Shown: one piece after another, positions 9,735 through 21,141 of the stretch | Position numbering within the stretch: the stretch's first letter is position 1 | Layout of the letters: each line of letters begins with the position of its first letter | Assembly: GCA_025617375.2 (NCBI GenBank) | Contig: JAMYGW020000004.1 | Location: 1-64,000, forward strand | Origin: Acarospora socialis | Taxonomy: Eukaryota > Ascomycota > Lecanoromycetes > Acarosporales > Acarosporaceae | Direction of reading: 5' to 3' | Length of the DNA: 64,000 nucleotides | Made by a program: the position numbers and the translations under genes | The notes under the pieces: generated by a model | The model's input: the letters and a program-made list of their open reading frames with translations, nothing else | Databases searched by the model: none | Told to the model about the DNA's origin: nothing

Positions 9735-12700
9735 ACTTCTGTCTTTTTTGAATTCTTCTTGATCTGTTCAGGTTGAATCACATAGTCTAGAAACTCAACT
9801 TTCTTGATCTTGAACCTGCTTTTTGACTTTTTCACATACAAGACTCTCTTGTTGAGTTTTATCAGTATCTTTTACACATGTTTGCAGTGCTTCTCAAGGT
9901 CTTCTGAATATATCAGAATGTTGTTAAGATATGTGATCACAAAATCATTGAGATATTCTCTCAATATGTTGTTGATCAGTCTCTGAAAGATGACTGAGGC
10001 ATTTTTCAACTTAAATGACATGACAGTATACTCATAGTGTCTATATCTTGTTCAGAATGCTGTCTTTCATTTTTTATCTTCTTTCATTCTAACTTGATAG
10101 TAGGTATTCTTAAGATCTAAGCTTGTGAACCACTTAGTCTTGTCTAATCAGTCTTGTAACTCTTCTATCAGTGGTAGAGAATAACTGTCTTGATGAGTTA
10201 TCTTGTTGAGTTGTCTGTAGTCAACACATAGTCATTTCTTGTCATCTTTCTTTGATACAAACAGAATTAAATATTCTACTGGTGACTTTGATAATCTGAT
10301 GAATTCTCTCTTAAGATTCTTGTCAAGGTAAGTTTTAACTTTCTTGAGCTGGTTCTCACTCATTGAGTATAATGACATTCACTTAGGTTGCTTTCTGTTC
10401 AATAGCAATATTTTGTGATTTCATGACTTATGCTCTGGTAAGCTCATTTTTGGTTGTTTGAGAATTTTATATGTGTCTTTGACTGCATATATTTCTTTTG
10501 TAACTCAATCAATCTGTGAATTCTTTTTGTACAATCAAGACATCTCTAGCATCACATCATATTCAATTGATTTCATGACATCAAACATGATCTCTTGTAG
10601 ATTTTCAAGAATTGAGACTTTCACACAGATTTTCTCATCAATTCTTTTGATGACTTCATTTGCCATTTGTATGTTGAATGGACAGTGTGCTTACTGTGTC
10701 ACTAATTTTAACATATTGACTATTTGTCAGCTCATGATATTTTTATTCACTTCAAAATTCATCAATGCATTGATCTGATGTTCATTGATCATGATCTTGA
10801 TTCATATTTAATGATCATTATTCTGTCTTTGAGACACCACTAGCTTCTTATTCTCTAGTCTTGTTGAGAAAGCTTCTTGTTTTTTGACTCACTCAGTCAT
10901 TCAGCTTGTCTTCAAAGTTCTTGAAATCATCTTGATTTTCTTTTGATCATGAGATTCACATACTCTAGACTGTGCTGCTCAATGCATCTTTCTAAGTGTA
11001 GTCAGAGTTCATACTGATTGTACTTCATTCACAACTGACTTTCACAGACTCTTACTCTTTGCAGAAATTCAAGTGATATATATTCTTCACTGAAGATTCA
11101 TCTTTCTTCATTCTGTGTGATATATTCTTCAAATAAGTGTATCTCAATCTTGTGACTCTTTGTTCTTCAAACAAGAGATTTTGACAATACTGTGTTGTCA
11201 CTGTTGAAACATTTGTCTTTAACAGCTATCATCAGCTCTTCTAGCTGATCATATGTCTTTTGTTCTTTCACACTCTTGTGTTGCACTTTCTGTTTCTGAG
11301 CTTGCATCTCTTGCTCAAGCTCTTGCTTCTCAAATTGAAGCTTTTCTTCTCTCAATGCCTTGTGTTGATTCTTGAGATGCTGGTATACTGTCTTCAGCTT
11401 CATATTGACTTTTTATTCATCAATTTCTTTCTGATTTGCATTCAAATTCAGTGCTTGCCAGATGCTATCACTGTAGTCTTCTTCTATCTGAGTTTCTCAA
11501 GTATTGATTTCTTTGATCTCAGCATCAAGAACATTTTTCTTGATAAGAATAGCTAATTCTTTTTTGTAGATTGATTGACTCATTGTGTTATGTCTATTTC
11601 TTGCACCTTTGTGTGACTTCTGTGAGTATCATTCAGCTTTGTTTTTTGCATTCATGTGTGTTCAACACATATTGTCATAACAGGCTGTTCAACTCAGAGT
11701 GTCATGCACTACACTTGATTTCTTCATTTTTGTTTTGATCATTACTGCTGCAACATTTTTCCTTTTCATTTGAGGTCTGTTGCATTCTCAAGCAAGGTGT
11801 TCAGGTTTTTCACAGTTGTAACACATTCATATCTTGTTTTGTGATGTCATCTGAGACTTAGTGAATTGCTCTGTCTGACATTCAGACTTCATTTATCTAG
11901 TCTTTTATGACTTCTGATGATGCTTCTCAATCATATTGAGATTCATAGAGTCTGTCTTTCTATGTCATATCAGTGAAATGTATCACTTTATTCACAGTCA
12001 GAAGCTTTCTCCTTGACCTTCTATCATAGATGGCATTCAATATTTTTTTTGTTTCATCTGTTGTTCTCATTGACAACTGTCAATGTTGATACTTAGATTA
12101 ACTATTCTCTGAAGATTGTCTGATTGTTCTGTTTGAGCTATCTTGTCTTTGATGAACTTTCTCAACTCACAATAGTACTGGTAGATGAGTGCTTTGTTAT
12201 TTCATCTGGTAAGTGCCACTAATTGCTGAAACTCTGTGATGTATACTGTTGCTGATTCACTCTGTTGCAAGATGTGAACTTATCTTTCTGCTGCTCTTTC
12301 TTTGTTAATCACTCTGAAGACTTTTCTTAATTCTTTCTTAAACTGTGCATAGTCATTGAACATAGACTCTGTATTTGTGTTGTGTTTCTTGTACTCTTTT
12401 TCTAAGAACTCATGCAGTTTGAAATCAATTCAATCAAAAGCTGCATTGATGAGGTAGGTTGTTGCAAACAATGTCTTCTCTTGATTGGTTTGAAACTTTG
12501 ATTGATTGAATTCAATATACAGGTTGAGCTTAGTCACAAAGACTCATAACTTTTCTTATTCTTCTCTGAAGACATTGAGTACCTGAATCTTTGATGCACT
12601 CATGAGTAGTTGTATTACCTGAGCTGACATCACTGATTGTGTCACCATTCTGTCTGAAGTAGATGATAAAGGTAAGTTTGCTTGAGCTTGTTTCAAGAAC

Positions 12701-13114
12701 AAGATTGAGACATTCTTCTGTGTGTCAGACATCATACTTGTTATATTGTAAGAGTGTTCAAAGTGTAATGTTCTAATCTGAGATTTTCTAAGTATGTAGA
12801 ACTAAGAGTTTGTGCTTATTAATATAACAGTTGATCTGAAACAGTTCTGAACTTTAACTCTTAGATGATTACTTAAGTTGAACATGATTCTTTTCATAAG
12901 AAAAATGACTGTGACTATATACTGAGTCTGCTTGCTGATCTCACTGTTGAGTCTGTTGAGGCAGCTTACTCATGCAACTCATTGAGCTTGCTCACTAAGC
13001 TCACCATCAAGCATGTTGAGATGTCACATAACTGCTGCCTAAACATTCTCTGAATGTATGTCTTTCACATGTATGCATCAGTCTGTTCTAAGTTTATTCT
13101 GACTTGATCATAAC
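9735..13114 (-). mobile_element. Ty3/gypsy chromovirus copy B (incomplete fossil)
   Basis: Minus-strand copy colinear with copy A: 5' LTR (12764-13114), gag (about 12240-12760), zinc-knuckle region, and reverse transcriptase up to about 9740, where it stops at the outer edge of copy A's LTR. The remainder of pol and the 3' LTR are not present. It is broken by many changes and CpG-free. Its own LTR outer edge abuts interior sequence of copy C, which points to insertion of B into C. Confidence 0.85.
12764..13114 (-). repeat. 5' LTR of copy B
   Basis: A 351-bp repeat very similar along its whole length to the LTR of copy A, with the same TG..CA ends. Confidence 0.8.
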
Positions 13115-16100
13115 ACTCTTATCAAGAAAAGATTTCTTAATGCTGAGAAAGAAAGAGATGCTCTCAAAGATGACATTGAAGAGACTGATGATCATGAATT
13201 TCAGATTGATGAATCTTGAATATTTCTCAATAACAATACATTCACAGAAGAAAGTTCAGACAATACTGAGACAGAGTTCTCAAGAAAGTACTGAGTGAAG
13301 ATCAAGAGAGATCTAAGTGCTCAGAGAAAGATGACATCAGATTGCAACACAATGCAAAAGAAAAAGCAAAAGACTTGAAATCAGAAAGTGAAAGTATGCA
13401 AAGAATTCAACAATCTAATAAAAGACATACAAACAATCACAGAGAAACTGATATCAGAAGTTCTTGTGTGAAAAATCAAGAGTCACAAGATTGAAATACA
13501 CTTATCTGAAGAATACATCATGCAAAATGAAGACAGATGAATCTTCAGTGAAGAATATATATCATCTGAATTTCTGCAAAGAGTAAAAGTCTTTGAGAGT
13601 TAATTGCAGATGAAGTATGATCAGTATGAATCTCAATTACATCTGAAGAGATGCATTGAGCAACTCAGTCTAAAGTATGTGAATTTCATGATCAGAAGAA
13701 AATCAAGATGATTTCAAGAACTTTGAAGATGAGCTGAACAATCAAGTGAGTCAAAAAACAAAAAGCTTTCTTGACAAGACTAGAGAATAAGAAGCTAGTG
13801 ACATCTCAAAAACAAGACAATGATCAGCAAATATGAATCAAGATCATGATCAATGAACATCAGATCAACACATTGATGAATTTTGAAGCAGACAGTAATA
13901 TCATGAACTGAAAGACAGTCAGCATGTTGAAATTAGAGACATGATGAGTGTGCTGTTCATTCAACATATAAATGATGAATGAAATCATTGAAAGAATTGA
14001 TGAGAAAATCTGTGTGAAAGTCTCAATTCTTGAAAATTCACAAGAGATAACATTCAATGTTATAAAGTCAATTGAATATGATGCAGTACTAGAAATGTCT
14101 TGATTGCACAGAAGAAATTCAAGAATCAATTGAGTTACAAAAGAGATATGTGCAATTGAAGACACATATGAGATTTCTGAACAATTAAAGATGAGCTTAT
14201 CAGAATATAAGTTATGAAATCACAAAATATCACTATTGAAAGAAAAGCAATCTAAATGAATGTCATTGTACTCAATGAGTGAGAATCAACTCAAGAAAGT
14301 TAGAACTTATCTTGATGAAAATCTTAAGAGAAAATTCATAAAATCATCAAAATCACCAGCAGAATATTCAATTCTGTTTATATCAAAGAAGAATGACAAG
14401 AAATGACTATGTGTTGACTACAGACAACTCAATGAGATAACTCATCAAGATAGTTATTTTCTATCACTGATAAAAGAGTTGCAGAATTAATTAAACAAGA
14501 CTAAGTGATTCACAAGCTTAGATCTTAAAAACACATATTATCAAGTCAGAATGAAAGAAGATAAAGAATGAAAAATGACATTCTGAACAAGATATGAGCA
14601 TTATGAGTACATTATCATGTCATTTAAGCTGAAAAATGTCTCAGTCATCTTTCAGAGATTGATCAATGACATATTAAGAGAGTATCTCAATGATTTTGTA
14701 ATCACATATCTTAATGATATTCTGATATACTCAGAAGATCTTAAAAAGCACTGTAAGCATGTGCAGAAGATATTGACAAAGCTTAATGAAAAAGTTTTAT
14801 ATGTGAAAAAGTCAAAGAGCAGATTCAAGATCAAGAAAGTTGAGTTTTTAAACTATGTGATTTGATCTGAACAAATCAAGAAGAATTCAAAGAAGATAAA
14901 AGCAGTCAGAAACTGATCAACACCAAAATGAATCAAGAAAGTACAGATCTTTCTAGAACTGATGAACTATTATTGAAAGTTTGTATCAAATTATGCAAGA
15001 ATTGCAGAATCACTAACACATTTGACACACAAGAGTGAAGAATAACATTGGGATAAAGAACAGAAAGATGTGTTTCACATATTAAAGAAAAGTTTTAGTG
15101 AAACAGCACATCTGAGAATACTCAATTCAGCATACAAGAAGACACTGAAAACTGATGCTTCAGATTTCACAGTAAAAGCATATTTATATTAGATTAAGAA
15201 GAAGCAGCAGAAATTCATAACATATTAATCTAGAAAGTTATCAGAATCTGAGAAAAGATATGAGATTCACAATAAGAAACTTCTTGCAATAGTAGAGACA
15301 CTGCAAGATTGAAGATCTTATTTCACAGAAACAAGCAAGTCAATTCAGATCTATACAGATCATAAGAATCTGAGAAACTTTGCAACAACAAAGCAACTCA
15401 ATCAACAACAGATTTGTTGAGCAGAGCAGTTGACAGACTATAAATTTCAGATTCATTACAAGAGAAATAATGAAAATGACAGAACAGATGTCTTGAGCAG
15501 ATGATTTGATCATGAGAGTATATGAACAATACACATCAAAATTCTAAGCAAAGACAACAACAGAATTCTCACAAAGAACTTAGCAGCAATGTACAAGATG
15601 AAGCAAGCTCTCTTGATAAACAACAAACTCATTGAGATATGTCACTACAGCAAAGTCAATAAACATCTAAAAGTTAAACACACTGAAGATCTAATGCAGA
15701 GAAGACACAATGTTAACAACTTTAGAAATTGAGTCATCAAAATAATTGCTGTGTACAATTCATGCTGAAGAAACAGAGTCAATCAAGATAAACAATATAA
15801 TGAAGTAACACAACTAGATGCACTGAACACATCATGAAAGTCAGTTATTATGAACTTCATCATAAAGCTATTACTGTTCAAGAATTCAGCATGAAAAATG
15901 AGATTCAACAGTATATTGATGATAGTGAATAGATTGACTAAGTACACAATGTTCATTTCATTCAAAGAAACTGCAACAGCACCAGTATTAACATACACAA
16001 TACTAAGAGAATTGATTAGCAATCATGAACTATCAAGAGAATTTATCACTGACAGAGACAAGCTGTTTACAAGCAAGTTTTGAAAAACACTTACAGCAGA

Positions 16101-16889
16101 GCTCAGAATAAAACACAAGATGTCAACAGCATATTACTCACAGACAGATAAACAAAGTAAGTGAATGAATCAGATAGTAAAAACATACTTGAGACACTAT
16201 GTCAACAGAAGTCAAGACAACTGAGTATGACTGTTGTCAACAGCACAGTTTGTGTACAACAACACAAGAAATGAAATCACAAAAGAAATGTCTTTCTATG
16301 TGAACTATGACTACAACTCAGAAATATGACAAGATTTCAAAGAACATGAATCACAGAGTTAAAAAGCAATTTTGAACATCACACAAATGAAAAAACTGCA
16401 TCAAGATCTAACAAAGCAAATCAAACAGCAGACAGAACAAACAACAGAGACAAGATCATTTAAAGAAGAAAAAAAGATATATCTGAGAACAGACAACATA
16501 CAGACAAAGAAAAGAAGCAAGAAGTTAGAAAACAAAAGCATTGAATCATTCAAGATCATATGAAACATCAGAAGATTAAGCTATGAGCTAGACTTACTCA
16601 AGAAAATGAGAATACATTCAGTATTTCATGTATTCATGCTACAGCACTGCAATCAGTTCATATCACTTCAAATCAATGAAATGTCTGTCAAACTCAACAA
16701 AGAATACAAAGTTAAGAACATTCTAGAGAGAAGAATGATTAGTGAGAAAGCTCACTATTTCATTAAGTGAAAAGATTATGACATCTCAGAAAATATCTGA
16801 GAATTCAGAGAGAACCTCAAGAACTGCACAAGAATACTTCAATGTTTTAAGAAAAAAAGTCAATATTAGTTCAGAAGAATGACAACATC

Positions 16890-17299
16890 AAGTCAACAAG
16901 TTATGACATTGTTTGAGAATCTTCATTCTCAGTCTCATCATTATCACTATCAAATTCAGCAGCAAAACAGTCAGTCTTCTGCACAGCACAATGATTCATT
17001 TGATTCAAAGTCTTTTGAAGATGCATCATCTTGATGATAAGAGCATCAAGAATCACATTTGCATCACTTATTTTCTTTTGAAGTGAAAGATGAGTCTTGT
17101 TAAGAGACTTTCACAAAACTGCAACACACAAATGACTGCAGTGAGTACACTTATTGCATTTCAATCTTTCATCAGTCATAACAAAGCAATCAAGATCACA
17201 AGCAGTACAGAATTCACAAGAAAATGTGATGAGACTATCACTGAGTTGATTTTCCTTTATGATTCTTAGACAATTGAAATTTTTAGAAAGCATTGTCAC
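16890..17299 (-). other. Antisense Cys-motif reading frame in copy C
   Basis: A minus-strand reading frame between chromodomain and 3' LTR, opposite to the element's own genes. Its start carries a C-x2-C-x3-C cluster (CEFCTACDLDC) followed by a second C-x2-C-x2-C cluster (CNKCTHCSHLC), and an acidic end (FDSDNDETENED). A TATATAA-like box lies about 45 bases upstream of its ATG, where LTR and frame meet. The same layout occurs in copy E. Small Cys-cluster plus coiled-coil proteins of this kind are common among predicted fungal proteins linked to repeats; the function is unknown. It is broken, as is the element around it. Confidence 0.55.
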
Positions 17300-17370
17300 T
17301 GATGATGAATGATGTAAATACTTTCACTTATATAAACTCTAGAGAACTAGCACCTGAAGAGAAAAAATGA

Positions 17371-17731
17371 TGTTACAATCATATTCAGAAGAAAAGAAAC
17401 TCATGAGTCTGTGACTAAAAGTTCACTCAGAGTGTATACAGAAGAAACTGCTAGACAGCAGTCACATAACAGCACAATGACTCAACAGTGAGCAGACAAG
17501 CTGAGAACTCAACTTCTCAACATTGAGACATCAAGACATCAAGAGTGCTCAATGCAGAGATGTCAAGCACATTCTATATAGTAGAGTTGTTTCTCTTATG
17601 AAAACAATTATGTTCAACTTAAGTAATCATCTAAGAGTTAAAGTTCAGAACCATTTCAGATCAGCTGTTATATTAACAAGCACAAACTCTTAGTTCTACA
17701 AACTCAAGAAATCTCAGGTTAGAACATTACA
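17371..17731 (+). repeat. 3' LTR of copy C
   Basis: A 361-bp repeat bounded TGTTAC...TTACA. Its 3' half matches the LTRs of copies A, B and E, but the 5' half is different and matches only the LTR at 18043-18403. Confidence 0.8.
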
Positions 17732-18403
17732 GATAGATTGTTGCAAACAGTGTTTTCTCTTGATTGGTTTGAAACTTTGACTGATTGAATTCAATATATA
17801 GATTGAGCTTTGTCACAAAGACTCACAGTTTTTCTCATTCTTCATCAAAGACATCAGATACCTGAATCTTTGATGTACTCATAGATAGTTGTATTATCTG
17901 AGCTGACATCACTGATTGTGTCATCATTCTATCTGAAGTAAATGATAGAGATGAGTTTGTCTGAACTTGTCTCAAGAACAAGGTTGAGATGTTCTTCTGT
18001 GTGCCAGACATTGTACTTGTTATATTGTAAGAATGTTCAAAGTGTAATATTCTAATCTGAGATTTCTTGAGTATGTAGAATTAAGAGTTTGTGCTTATTG
18101 ATATAACAACTGATCTGAAACAGTTCTGATCTTTAACTCTTAGATGATTACTTAAGTTGAATATGATTGTTTTCATAAGAAAAATGACTCTACTATATAG
18201 AATGTGCTTGATGTCTCTGTGTTGAGTACTCTTGATGTCTTAATATTTTGATGTTGAGAGATCAAGTTCTCAGCTTGTCTGCTCATCATTGAGTTGTTAT
18301 GCTGTTACATGACTGCTGTCTAGCAGTTCTTCTTGTACACACTTTGAGTGAACTTCTGATCACAGACTTGTGAGTTTCTTTCTTTTTAGACATGATTGTA
18401 ACA
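17732..18403 (-). mobile_element. Ty3/gypsy copy D (gag start plus LTR, incomplete fossil)
   Basis: Minus-strand remnant made of a 5' LTR (18043-18403) and the first part of gag (about 17732-18030), colinear with gag of copies A and B. Everything beyond gag is missing because copy C's LTR edge lies there. It is broken and CpG-free. Its LTR outer edge abuts the chromodomain region of copy E, so D appears to have inserted into E. Confidence 0.8.
18043..18403 (-). repeat. 5' LTR of copy D
   Basis: A 361-bp LTR in inverted orientation to 17371-17731 and of the same subtype, including the variant 5' half. Confidence 0.8.
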
Positions 18404-18681
18404 ATTTCATGCATTCATGCTACAACACTGTGATCAATTCATACTACTTCAAACAATCAAAATGTCAGTCAAACTCAATGAAGAATATGAAGTCAAGAAC
18501 ATTCTGAAAAAGAGAATGATTAGTAAGAAAGTTCACTATCTCATCAAATGAAAAGATTATAACATCTCAGAAAATATCTGAGAATTCAGAGAAAATCTCA
18601 AGAACTGTGTGAGAATGCTTCAATGTTTTGAGAAAAGAAATCAATATTAGTTCAGAAGAATGAAGACATCAAATTGACAAG

Positions 18682-19094
18682 TTATGACATTGTTTGAGAA
18701 TCTTCATTCTTAGTTTCATCATTATCACTATCAAGTTCAGCAGTAAGACAGTCAACTTTCTGTGAGACACAGCAGTTCATCTGATTCAGAATTTTCTGAA
18801 GATGTATGATTTTTGAGAAGAGAGTGACAAGCTCAGTGTGCTTGACTGCTAATTTGCTGTTTGCTTTACTTATTTTCTTTTGAAGCAAAAGATGAGTTCT
18901 ATCAAGAAACTCTCACAATACACTGACACATGAATGATCATGATGAGTACATTTATTGCATTTTGGTCAAGATTTCATTACAAAACAGTTGATGCTGTGA
19001 TGGGCACAATAGTCACAAGAAAATGGGGTGAGTGCATCATCAATTTGAATTTTCTTTGCAATTCTTAGACAATTGAAATTTTTAGAAAGCATTG
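18682..19094 (-). other. Antisense Cys-motif reading frame in copy E
   Basis: Second copy of the antisense frame of 16890-17299, in the same place relative to chromodomain and LTR. The coiled-coil-like middle (VTLFSKIIHLQKILNQM) and acidic end (LDSDNDETKNED) are conserved, and a TATATAAG box again lies upstream of the start. Preservation of this layout in two element subtypes argues that it is a real part of the family rather than chance. This copy is broken. Confidence 0.55.
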
Positions 19095-19170
19095 TTGTCA
19101 ATGACAAAGAATATAAATACTCTCACTTATATAGACTCTAGAGAACTAGCACCTGAGAAGAGAAGAATAA

Positions 19171-19522
19171 TGTTATGATTAAGTCAGAACAGACTTAGAA
19201 CAGACTGATGTGTATGTGCAGAGAGTGTATATTCAGGGAATATTTAAGCAGCAGTCATGTGACACCTCAACATGCTCAATGATGAGCTTGACAAGCAAGC
19301 TCAACAGGTTGCTTGAGCAAGCTGCCTCAATGAGCTCAGTGGTGAGGCTGGCAAGCAGGCTCAGTATATAGTCATGGTCATTTTCCTTATGAAAAGAATC
19401 ATGTTCAACTTAAGTAATCATCTAAGAGTTAAAGATCAAAACCATTCCAGACCAGTCATTATATCAACAAGCACAAACTCTTAGTCCTACATACTTGAGG
19501 AATCTCAGGTTAGAACATTACA
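19171..19522 (+). repeat. 3' LTR of copy E
   Basis: A 352-bp LTR of the A/B subtype, in plus orientation, ending ...TTACA just before host sequence. Confidence 0.8.
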
Positions 19523-19679
19523 GTATGCATTTAAAATTATGAACAATGCAGTCAAATAAGTAGTTGCTATTGGTCTTTCTGAGCTGGTGAGACATGTCAT
19601 GAAGTTCTCTCTTGTGCACATTTTTATCTTGTTATTTCTTTTTTTTGTTGTCTGATTCTTTCTTTTAAACATCTTTGAG

Positions 19680-20828
19680 ATGGTGAATTTGACTTTTGCT
19701 CTCATCACAGCATTGCTTGTTACACTTGCTCAGACAATTGAAGTGACATTCAGTTCTTTCTGTCTCTCAACATGTGAAGATGACTCTACTTTTGACATCA
19801 ATCTTATCTGCAGTGATCACAGTTATAATAACACTGACATTGATAGAAAGATGCAAGCATGTCTTGAATGTGAGAGCACAAGCACAGCTAGTCAACTGTT
19901 CAAGGAAAATAATATGGTCAAAAATGACTTATATTGGTTACTGTGTAAGAAAGCAGGCAAGCTATTGGATGATTGGCTTGCTAACTGTACACTAAAACCA
20001 CAGTCAACATGAAATACACCTTGCAGACATGTCTCTTCATGAACACCACCAATATCTCTGGTATGCCTGTGTGTAGCACATCATGTGATTCTCTGAAAGC
20101 AAACCTTGAAACCTCATGGTTTCAGACTTCAATGCTTACACAGTTTAAATACTGTGAATTGGATGGAGGGTCATTTCCTGCAAACGCAGATGGATGTGCA
20201 ACTTGCCTTAAAGGAAAGCCTGGGTCTATCGTGCTGGGAAACCGTGAGCACCTGTGATGCTGCCTTCCCGTTCAGGGAAATAGTTGATGAGGTTTACTGA
20301 TGCAAAACAGTTTTGAAAGCAATGAACTCAGCCTGCAGCAGTAAGCCCAATGCAACACTAGGTCAGACACTTACTCTGCCGCAACTGCTATTTCAGCTCA
20401 TCGAGTCCATATCGACCCTGACCAGTTTCTCAGCGCCAAGCTCTACGGCAACGACATAAAGCTCTTCTGCCACCACGCTGTCAACTAGCATATCTTCTGC
20501 AGTGTCTTCCGGTCTCTCCACCGGAGCCTCCGTTGGCATTGGTGTCGGAGTTGGCGTCGCAGCTCTTGCTGCGTTGGCCGCTATAACAGCGTGGCTTTGT
20601 CTGCGACGGAAGAAACGAAGTGGACGCCAGCCTATCCAGACTTATGGAGACGACAAGACTGATGCACCCCTACCTAATTATTTGCAAGCACCCACACCGC
20701 TTGAGCTGCACAACGAGCATTCACAATATCCAGAGGAGATGGATGGGGCCCCGAGTCCTGATCTGAGTACCAAGGTAGACACAGCACACACAGGAAGCAA
20801 TATGGCACCTGCTGAGCTGGGACCTTAG
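19680..20828 (+). CDS. Cys-rich secreted/membrane-anchored protein with in-frame stop (probable pseudogene)
   Basis: Resembles fungal cell-surface proteins with a signal peptide, a cysteine-rich ectodomain, a Ser/Thr linker, one TM helix and a cytosolic tail. Exons: 19680-19944, 20004-20243 and 20311-20828. Intron 1 has GTAAGA and a GCTAAC branch; intron 2 has GTGAGC and ACTGAT. The signal peptide is MVNLTFALITALLVTLAQT; the ectodomain has about 15 cysteines. The TM helix (GIGVGVGVAALAALAAITAW) is followed by LRRKKR and a hydrophilic tail. A TAA at 20457-20459 splits the frame inside the Ser/Thr linker, whose coding character is the same on both sides. Without readthrough or an unseen intron (a weak GTTTCT donor exists at about 20425) the product is a secreted 217-aa ectodomain lacking its anchor. 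The first two thirds contain no CpG, like the adjacent retroelements, which suggests mutation spreading from the repeats. Confidence 0.6.
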
Positions 20829-21141
20829 ACAATTCAGAAGCATTGAGTTGGACAGTTGGTGATTAGAACCTGTTGTTAAGCCACTTTCGTTGTGGCTACC
20901 ATACAACTTTTGTCACCACTAGTTTTTTACATTCTTAATTCATCATTCTAAATTGAATCAATAACATATCTTTGTATTAGTCTTCTGTAAGATCTCATTT
21001 TCCTTTTTTAGTAGTAAACTTTGTGTAATTATGTGCTTGAAAACTTTTATTATAATAGCACTGTACTCTAGGCAGTAGATTGGCAGAATGAACTATTTGA
21101 ATTTCTATCATCTACAAAACTCTACCCTAAAACTAAAACCT
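20829..21141. other. AT-rich convergent 3' region
   Basis: About 310 bp between two converging genes, AT-rich and likely made of 3' UTRs. No repeat or RNA gene is visible. Confidence 0.5.

Larger units (their letters stand above)
13115..17731 (+). mobile_element. Ty3/gypsy chromovirus copy C (longest pol, incomplete fossil)
   Basis: Plus-strand copy holding the most complete 3' half: end of the gag/zinc-knuckle region at 13115, reverse transcriptase (about 14300-14870, with the LCVDYRQLN motif), RNase H (about 15060-15500), integrase (about 15550-16400), a chromodomain (about 16620-16830), an antisense reading frame (16890-17299) and the 3' LTR (17371-17731). The chromodomain places it among the chromoviruses (Metaviridae). 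It is broken by many changes and CpG-free. The left edge meets the outer edge of copy B's LTR, and the LTR outer edge at the right meets gag of copy D. Confidence 0.88.
18404..19522 (+). mobile_element. Ty3/gypsy copy E (3' end, outermost, incomplete fossil)
   Basis: Plus-strand 3' end of a chromovirus: chromodomain (about 18415-18640), antisense Cys-motif frame (18682-19094) and 3' LTR (19171-19522). It is the outermost layer, since its LTR borders host sequence at 19523. It is broken by many changes and CpG-free. Confidence 0.82.

Noticed and set aside
13115-16850. A variant genetic code in the retroelement
   Set aside because: Apparent odd codons follow from a general C-to-T/G-to-A mutation bias in the whole block; host genes nearby use the standard code.
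5811-19522. Many open frames of 60-110 codons in the AT-rich block
   Set aside because: Most are on the strand opposite to recognisable gag-pol sequence or are fragments of it, in mutated transposon DNA.
5811-19522. Dating the insertions from paired LTRs
   Set aside because: No copy retains both of its LTRs; C and D have like LTRs but belong to different insertions, and the mutation process invalidates a clock.
20001-20310. Frameshifts in the Cys-rich surface protein gene at about 20012 and 20255
   Set aside because: Both frame changes are explained by well-formed introns (19945-20003 and 20244-20310); only the TAA at 20457 remains unexplained.
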